Assembly (NCBI GenBank): GCA_046541415.1
Contig: JBKHDI010000004.1
Coordinates: 1 to 64,000 of the forward strand
DNA: 64,000 nucleotides
Direction: 5' to 3'
Origin: CAZOVB01 sp046541415
GTDB lineage: Bacteria; Planctomycetota; Phycisphaerae; SM23-33
Shown here: one piece after another, positions 59,227 to 64,000 of the stretch
Layout of the letters: each line of letters begins with the position of its first letter
Numbering within the stretch: position 1 is the stretch's first letter
Notes under the pieces: generated by a model
What the model was told of the DNA's origin: nothing
Seen by the model: only the letters and a program-made list of their open reading frames with translations
The model's database searches: none
Made by a program: the position numbers and the translations under genes

Positions 59227-59255
59227 TTGACGCAACGGGCGCCAAGGCGTATCAA
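59227..59255 (+). promoter_or_regulatory. Promoter of purC, probably leaderless
   Basis: TTGACG (59227-59232), a 17-base spacer and TATCAA (59250-59255). Only 6 bases separate the -10 from the purC ATG, so the transcript would begin at the start codon. Confidence 0.5.
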
Positions 59256-59261
59256 GAGACC

Positions 59262-60155
59262 ATGAAATCCACAGCTCTGTTGACAACCAGCATCGGCAAC
59301 TATCCCAAGCGAACCGGCAAGGTGCGGGATATCTACGAACTGCCCGAATCCCTGCTGATCGTGGCGACCGACCGGATCAGCGCCTACGACGTGGTCATGC
59401 CCAACGGCATCCCGGACAAGGGGCGCGTGTTGACCCAGATCAGCCAGTTCTGGTTCGACATGTTCTCGGACGTGGTCAACAACCACCTGATCTCCACCGA
59501 CCTGCAGGATCTGCCCGAGGATATCCGCGAGGGTGAACTCAAGGGGCGCTTCATGCTCTGCAAACGCGCAGAGGTGATCCCCATCGAGTGCATCGTCCGC
59601 GGGTACATCACCGGTTCGGGCTGGAAGGAGTACCAGAAATCCGGCAGCGTGTGTGGCATCGAGCTGCCCGACAAGCTCCGCAACTGCGACAAGCTGCCCG
59701 AGCCGATCTTTACGCCGACGACCAAGGCGGACATCGGCCACGACGAGAACATGACCTTCCAGGACGCGGTCAACCTCGTCGGCCAGCAGCGGGCCGAGCA
59801 GCTGCGAGACAAATCCCTCGACCTCTATGTCCGCGCTCGCGACTACGCCGAGGGCAAGGGCATACTCCTGGCCGATACGAAGTTCGAGTGGGGCGTCGAC
59901 GAAAACGGCGACCTGATGCTCATCGACGAGGTCCTCACGCCCGACTCCTCGCGGTTCTGGCCGGCCGGGGGGTACAAGCCCGGCAAGGGCCAGCCCTCCT
60001 TCGACAAGCAGTTCGTCCGCGACTATCTCGACAAGATCAAGTTCGACCGCACGCCGCCCGGTCCCGTCCTGCCGGCCGAGGTGGTCGAAAAAACCCGCGA
60101 GAAGTACATCGAGGCCTACACCCGCCTGACCGACAAGGACTTCCCCTGGAAGTAA
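59262..60155 (+). CDS. purC: Phosphoribosylaminoimidazole-succinocarboxamide synthase
   Basis: Purine synthesis enzyme of 297 residues joining CAIR and aspartate with ATP. Signatures include GKVRDIYELPESLLIVATDRISAYDV, ECIVRGYITGSGWKEY, ILLADTKFEWGVDENG and DEVLTPDSSRFWPA. It appears to be transcribed from a promoter that places the start site at the ATG. A terminator hairpin follows directly. No other purine gene is in the window. Confidence 0.96.
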   Translation: MKSTALLTTSIGNYPKRTGKVRDIYELPESLLIVATDRISAYDVVMPNGIPDKGRVLTQISQFWFDMFSDVVNNHLISTDLQDLPEDIREGELKGRFMLCKRAEVIPIECIVRGYITGSGWKEYQKSGSVCGIELPDKLRNCDKLPEPIFTPTTKADIGHDENMTFQDAVNLVGQQRAEQLRDKSLDLYVRARDYAEGKGILLADTKFEWGVDENGDLMLIDEVLTPDSSRFWPAGGYKPGKGQPSFDKQFVRDYLDKIKFDRTPPGPVLPAEVVEKTREKYIEAYTRLTDKDFPWK

Positions 60156-60180
60156 ACTCGGTGGCAAGAGAATAGATCAC

Positions 60181-60217
60181 AGACCCCGGTCCATCTGCGG
60201 CCGGGGTCTTGTGTTTT
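60181..60217 (+). terminator. Intrinsic terminator after purC
   Basis: A perfect 9-base arm AGACCCCGG (60181-60189) pairs with CCGGGGTCT (60201-60209) around an 11-base loop and is followed by TTGTGTTTT. The convergent permease gene ends at 60222, so it may serve both strands. Confidence 0.7.
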
Positions 60218-60221
60218 CCGC

Positions 60222-62111
60222 TCAGCCCCCCGCACCTCGCCCGACGGGGGCGTTGGTGGTCGAGTGTCTCTTGCGGCTGGACAGCAGCAGCAGGTCGCGG
60301 AGTTGTTCGGGGTGTTCGGCGGCCATGAACTGCTCTGCAAAGCCTGTTTCCTGGACGACGTGGGCGATGGCCATCAGCGCCCGCAGGTGGAAGTTCCGCT
60401 GGTCGGGCGAGCCTGCCAGGACAAAGGCCATGCGGACCGGCTGGTCCGAGCCCTCCATGTGTACGCCATCCCGGCTGCGGACGAGGACCATCTCGAACAA
60501 GTCGTCGCCTTCGATGATGATGTGCGGCACGGCCAGGCCTGGCTGGAGGACGGTGCTCGACTCGACCTCCCGGCTGACGAATCGCTCGTGGAGCATCTCG
60601 GCGTCGCAGTCCAGCCGTTCAGCCAGGGCGTCGGCGGCGAGGGAGAGCATCTCCGTGCCGCTATGGACCGAGGCGGGCAGGTCCAGTACGTCGCAGCGCT
60701 GGACGACCTGGTCGAAGTGGTCCTGCTGGACTTCGTCGCGCTGGAAGGCGATCTGCTTGAGTTCCTCTTCGAGGTGGCTGCGATGCATCTCGCGGGCGAC
60801 GATGTTCTTGACCAGGTAAGCCAATGCGCTCTCGCGCCGCTGGGTCCGCCGGACGTAGAAGACCCACCAGATTCCGCCAGCCACCGCAAAGCCTCCCGTG
60901 GTCGCCAGGGGCAGCAGGCCCATGTCGGCGACGAGGAAGGCGTAGAGGCAGATTCCCGCGATCGGCAGGTAGGGTACGAGCGGGGCGCGGAAGGTCGGGC
61001 GGTAGTTCTGGATGCGGCTGGTCCGCATGATGAGCACCGACAGGCAGATCAGCGTGTAGAGTACCAGCAGCATGGTCGAGGCGACCTTGACCAGTTCCTC
61101 GATGCTCAGCGATGCGATGACGATGATCATGGCCGTGGTGGTCAGCCAGACCGAGACCACCGGCGTGTTGAACTTTCGGGATTGGGCCTGGAGGAAGGCC
61201 GGCAGCAGGCCGTCGCGACTCATCGCCACCGGACTGCGGGACGATTCCAGCAGCCCGCCGTTGGCAGTGGTCACAAACGCCAGGGCCGCCGCGGCGGTCA
61301 GCAGGAACGCCCCGGCCGGGCCGATCATCTTCTCAGCCGCGTCGGCCAGCGGAGTCAGGCTGCCAGACAACTGCTGCGGATCGGAGACGCCGACGGTGAC
61401 GAAAATCACAGCCAGGTAGAACAGCGATACCACCGCCAGGGCCGAGATCATTCCCAGCGGCAGGGTCCTGCCGGGCCGGTCGACCTCCCCGGCAATATCC
61501 GCCGTGGCCGTCAGGCCGCCAAAGGAAATGAAGACCGCGCCGGAGACCGCGAGCATCTCCAGTACGCCCTTGTCGTAGAAGCCGCTGAAGTTCTGCACCG
61601 TCAGCTGCCCCGAGGTCTTGCCTGCGATGACATAGAAGCACAGCACGCCCAGCAGGCCGGCGACCATGGCGATCTGCAGCCGCCCGACGCCCTTGACCGT
61701 GACACTGTTGAGCCCCGCGAAGAACAGCGAGAAACCGATTGCCACACCCTTGATGGTCCACTCGCCCGAGCCGGGCAGGAAGAGTTGCACGAACGCCCCG
61801 ATACCCACCAGGGCAAAGGCGGCTTTCAAGGCGATCGAGAACCAACTGGCCAGGCCCGCGAAGAGCCCCGGGAAGCTGCCCAGGCTGCGCTCGATGAAGA
61901 CGTAGGTCGCTCCGGCACGGGGCACGGCGGTGGCCAGTTCGCACTGGCAGAGCACCGCCGGGATGATCAGCACGGCGGCCAGGGCGTAAGACAGAAGAAT
62001 CGCCGGGCCCGCCTGGGCAAAGGCGATCCCGGGAAGGACGAAGAGGCCCGAGGAGATCATCGCGCCGGCCGCGATGGCGAAGACATCCAGGAATCCGAGT
62101 TTGCGATCCAT
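60222..62111 (-). CDS. APC-family permease fused to a PTS EIIA-like domain
   Basis: A 629-residue fusion. Residues 1-430 are an amino acid-polyamine-organocation transporter with about 12 helices (MDRKLGFLDVFAIAAGAMISSGLFVLPGIAF and onward). Residues about 500-615 look like a PTS EIIA domain of the fructose/mannitol type: SREVESSTVLQPGLAVPHII with the phospho-acceptor His at about 530, and LRALMAIAHVVQETGF. Such fusions may let the PTS state control amino acid uptake. A consensus TATAAT (62137-62142) lies upstream on the minus strand. Confidence 0.85.
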   Translation of the reverse strand: MDRKLGFLDVFAIAAGAMISSGLFVLPGIAFAQAGPAILLSYALAAVLIIPAVLCQCELATAVPRAGATYVFIERSLGSFPGLFAGLASWFSIALKAAFALVGIGAFVQLFLPGSGEWTIKGVAIGFSLFFAGLNSVTVKGVGRLQIAMVAGLLGVLCFYVIAGKTSGQLTVQNFSGFYDKGVLEMLAVSGAVFISFGGLTATADIAGEVDRPGRTLPLGMISALAVVSLFYLAVIFVTVGVSDPQQLSGSLTPLADAAEKMIGPAGAFLLTAAAALAFVTTANGGLLESSRSPVAMSRDGLLPAFLQAQSRKFNTPVVSVWLTTTAMIIVIASLSIEELVKVASTMLLVLYTLICLSVLIMRTSRIQNYRPTFRAPLVPYLPIAGICLYAFLVADMGLLPLATTGGFAVAGGIWWVFYVRRTQRRESALAYLVKNIVAREMHRSHLEEELKQIAFQRDEVQQDHFDQVVQRCDVLDLPASVHSGTEMLSLAADALAERLDCDAEMLHERFVSREVESSTVLQPGLAVPHIIIEGDDLFEMVLVRSRDGVHMEGSDQPVRMAFVLAGSPDQRNFHLRALMAIAHVVQETGFAEQFMAAEHPEQLRDLLLLSSRKRHSTTNAPVGRGAGG

Positions 62112-62178
62112 TTGCAGTCACCCTTTCGCTTTGCCCATTATAGGGGCCGTCATCGTGTTATATCGGCTGGAGCGGCCC

Positions 62179-62922
62179 TCATCCCCGGACCGCGTAATAC
62201 AAATGCACAAAGAGGTTCCAGCTGATGTGCGAGAGAACGCAGATTCCGAAGCCCCTGTAGATCAGCAACGTCCCCCAGAGCAGGCCCTCGAGGCTGTGGG
62301 TGATCAACCGGGCCCAGAACAACTGGTCCTGCCCCAGCGGGTGGTAGAAGGCGAACGCCACGGCCGAGCAGAGCACCGCTGCGGGCAGGACGAAGTGCTC
62401 CTTGAGGCCCAGTACGTCGACGAAGATCAGCATCGCCAGGTTGATCAGAAGCAGGCGGAAGACAAACTCCTCGTAGACGGCAGCACCGATGTCCGCACAA
62501 AGCCAGTCCAGACCCGCGTGGAAGCCCGCCTCGCCATTGGCAGCGGCGACCTGCCCGCGGAGCAGCCCGACGACGATCAGCGGCAGGGTCCAGAAGAATC
62601 CCTCGGCGACCATGCCCGCCAGGACGGACGGGCGAAGGCTCCACGGGTCGCGCCGGGCGACGTGCTGGCCGATCAGCACGGCCACGACCGTCAGCGGCGC
62701 CAGGAAGCGCGCGGTGATATGGAAGTAGTGCAAGAAGCGCAGCAGGTCGGTTCGGCTGGCCGGGGAGATCCGGGAGTCCAGCATGGCCGCACCGATGTGC
62801 GAGAACGCCAGGGCCGCGACGACGAAGACCAGCGCGTACAGGGGCCTGTGCGTCAGGTCGGCGTAGCTGTCGCCTTTGTGTCGCACGGGTCTGGGTTTGG
62901 CAGCCTTGGCGGCGGGGCTCAC
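62179..62922 (-). CDS. CPBP-family intramembrane protease
   Basis: A 247-residue membrane protein of the CPBP/Abi (CAAX protease-like) family. The catalytic motif is AAVYEEFVFRLLLINL (EExxxR), followed by FAFYHPLG and ISWNLFVHLYY, giving the His residues. About eight helices. The GTG at 62922 (VSPAAKAAK) was chosen since it overlaps the stop of the upstream gene as GTGA; an ATG further upstream is possible. Confidence 0.82.
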   Translation of the reverse strand: MSPAAKAAKPRPVRHKGDSYADLTHRPLYALVFVVAALAFSHIGAAMLDSRISPASRTDLLRFLHYFHITARFLAPLTVVAVLIGQHVARRDPWSLRPSVLAGMVAEGFFWTLPLIVVGLLRGQVAAANGEAGFHAGLDWLCADIGAAVYEEFVFRLLLINLAMLIFVDVLGLKEHFVLPAAVLCSAVAFAFYHPLGQDQLFWARLITHSLEGLLWGTLLIYRGFGICVLSHISWNLFVHLYYAVRG

Positions 62923-63308
62923 GGAGCGTCGTCCTCGTCCAGGGCCAGCCATCGTTGGATGCCCCTGACCGTTCCCGGCCCGATGCCGTGGACGTCCGTC
63001 AAATCGGCCGGGACGCGGAAGGGCTTTTCTTCGCCCTGGCTGCGGAACTGGACGATGGCCTGGGCCCGCGTCGGTCCGAGCCCGGCCAGGCGCATCAGCG
63101 AGGGCGCCGCGGCGGTGTTCGGGTCGATCCGTTCACTGCACAACTCCTGGCGGGCGGGGTGGCAGGGCAGGTCAGGCCAGGCCTTGACGTGCTGATCCGA
63201 CAACGCCCAGGCCAAAGCGGCGGTCGCGCCGATCAGCAGGACGAGCAGCCCCAGGCGGTTGGCCCGGTTCAGCGAGAGGTCCACGCGGCGGTCGGAGCGG
63301 GGATGCAT
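62919..63308 (-). CDS. Helix-hairpin-helix protein, ComEA-like
   Basis: A 129-residue protein with an N-terminal transmembrane helix (RANRLGLLVLLIGATAALAWAL) and a C-terminal HhH domain: RIDPNTAAAPSLMRLAGLGPTRAQAIVQFR and ADLTDVHGIGPGTVRGIQRWL, both hairpins with the LGPTRA and GIGPGT turns. ComEA-type proteins bind DNA outside the membrane for uptake; competence genes are not seen nearby, so this role is not shown. It has a Cys pair near residue 50. Confidence 0.8.
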   Translation of the reverse strand: MHPRSDRRVDLSLNRANRLGLLVLLIGATAALAWALSDQHVKAWPDLPCHPARQELCSERIDPNTAAAPSLMRLAGLGPTRAQAIVQFRSQGEEKPFRVPADLTDVHGIGPGTVRGIQRWLALDEDDAP

Positions 63309-63320
63309 CGATCTCGGGCC

Positions 63321-64000
63321 CTACTTGTCCTTGCCGCCCGAGCGGGCCTGGACCGACCGGGCCGTCCCGCCGTTGGCGGGTTTTTCCTTGCTGGCCATGA
63401 AGGCCCGGAAGTTCCGCAGCTCGCGGAAGGAGAGCTTGGGTTCGAGGTTGTTCTTGCAGAGCCCGCCGTGTGGAATGAAATGTCCCTCGTAGTCGGCCAG
63501 GTCCTGCCAGCAGATGGTTTCGAGGTAGGGCTTGGAGATCGCCACGCGGCTGAAGGCCTGCAGCCACTCGGCCTGGAGCCTGGCCGACCAGGGCGCGTGC
63601 CACTGGCCCGCCAACGTCACCTCGTGCTGTCCGGACCAGTGGTCCCACTCGTCGCGGATGATCTCGGCGGGGACCTGGCAGGCCGTCACGTGCATCGACT
63701 TGCTCAGGCCCACGAATTCATCCAGCAGGGAGGAGATCTGCAGCAGATCGCGGACGAAGTACCCGTCAACGGGCACGCCCATGAAGACCTTCAGGCCGAA
63801 GGCGTCGAACTTCACCCCGGACTGCACGGCCATGTCGGCATACAGCAGCGGGGGGATGGTCCGCTGGTTGCGCGCGTAGTACTCGCCCCAGGGCAGGGCC
63901 AGGTCGATCATCACCTGGGCGCGGGGGGCGAGTTTCTTGACCAGCAGGCAACTCATGCGGGTCAGTTCCATCAACTGGTCGAAGGTCAGGTTGAAATTGT
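63321..64000 (-). CDS. GH10-like glycoside hydrolase, cut by the window end
   Basis: The C-terminal part (about 226 residues) of a gene whose start lies beyond the window. It reads NFNLTFDQLMELTRMSCLLV, APRAQVMIDLALPWGEYYAR, GVKFDAFGLKVFMGVPVDGY, SMHVTACQVPAEI and KPYLETICWQDLADYEGHFIPHGGL. The order of conserved blocks resembles GH10-type TIM-barrel hydrolases (endo-xylanase family), with an unusual ending rich in Lys and Gly. Function cannot be judged without the 5' part. Confidence 0.55.
   Translation of the reverse strand, partial: NFNLTFDQLMELTRMSCLLVKKLAPRAQVMIDLALPWGEYYARNQRTIPPLLYADMAVQSGVKFDAFGLKVFMGVPVDGYFVRDLLQISSLLDEFVGLSKSMHVTACQVPAEIIRDEWDHWSGQHEVTLAGQWHAPWSARLQAEWLQAFSRVAISKPYLETICWQDLADYEGHFIPHGGLCKNNLEPKLSFRELRNFRAFMASKEKPANGGTARSVQARSGGKDK

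Overview
The window is GC-rich, densely packed chromosomal DNA. From about 2.15 kb onward it reads as one genome, most likely a member of the Planctomycetota (PVC superphylum), probably near class Phycisphaerae. The main reasons are a small basic protein of the PVC-signature type (36724-36999), a prolipoprotein diacylglyceryl transferase with an inserted EF-hand pair, a FabZ-ACP-FabZ-KS-KS cluster, several beta-galactosidase-type hydrolases and Rex. No rRNA, tRNA, CRISPR array, transposase or replication origin was found. Many genes overlap by 4 bases or are spaced by a few bases, and several promoters of the type TTGAnn-17-TAnnnT can be read directly.

Layout. 1-2.15 kb looks foreign: VapBC toxin-antitoxin, a nucleotidyltransferase with an in-frame deletion, its small partner, and a glycosyltransferase that lost its 5' end and whose tail is duplicated. 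It ends at about 2155, where two oppositely oriented genes both lack their starts (assembly chimera or recombination point). 2.15-10.3 kb: CsgG-like protein with a collagen-like segment, aldo/keto reductase, and a minus-strand operon GNAT-MCE ATPase-MCE protein-MMPL exporter-FMN reductase-zinc ribbon protein. 10.4-14.9 kb: ACT/UPF0210 pair, then zwf and pgl. 14.9-20.9 kb: complete oligopeptide ABC importer (oppABCDF order, minus strand). 21-25 kb: secreted protein, rex, and an acquired AT-rich XRE-ImmA/PIN module. 25-30 kb: secreted cyclase-like protein and GH35 enzyme. 30-36 kb: HU, an unknown family protein, metF, an unusual folD, a DUF2520-type dehydrogenase and a ketodeoxygluconate-type kinase. 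36-42.6 kb: SPOR-like protein, PVC small basic protein, aminotransferase, and the fatty-acid/polyketide-like cluster. 42.7-48 kb: hydrolase, GH3 adenylating enzyme, phosphatase, HNH protein and RtcB. 48-60 kb: GH42 enzyme, a twin-hairpin RNA candidate, folK-dNK-panC-panD-lgt, two secreted repeat proteins, eda, a membrane protein and purC. 60-64 kb: APC permease fused to an EIIA domain, CPBP protease, helix-hairpin-helix protein and a hydrolase cut by the window end.

Together the genes suggest a heterotroph living on plant or algal polymers and peptides: galactosidases and the Opp importer bring in substrate, zwf/pgl, a KDG-type kinase and KDPG aldolase feed oxidative sugar breakdown (edd is not in the window), and folate/pantothenate genes supply cofactors.

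The points most worth a second look are: twin hairpins with identical anti-Shine-Dalgarno loops at 50326-50400; a KS pair in which the first KS has lost Cys and one His (chain-length-factor-like) within a two-dehydratase cluster; a FolD with Lys-to-Gln and Asp-to-Glu changes at cyclohydrolase positions; an Lgt carrying two canonical EF-hand loops; and an ImmA/PIN module with a clear operator over its promoter.
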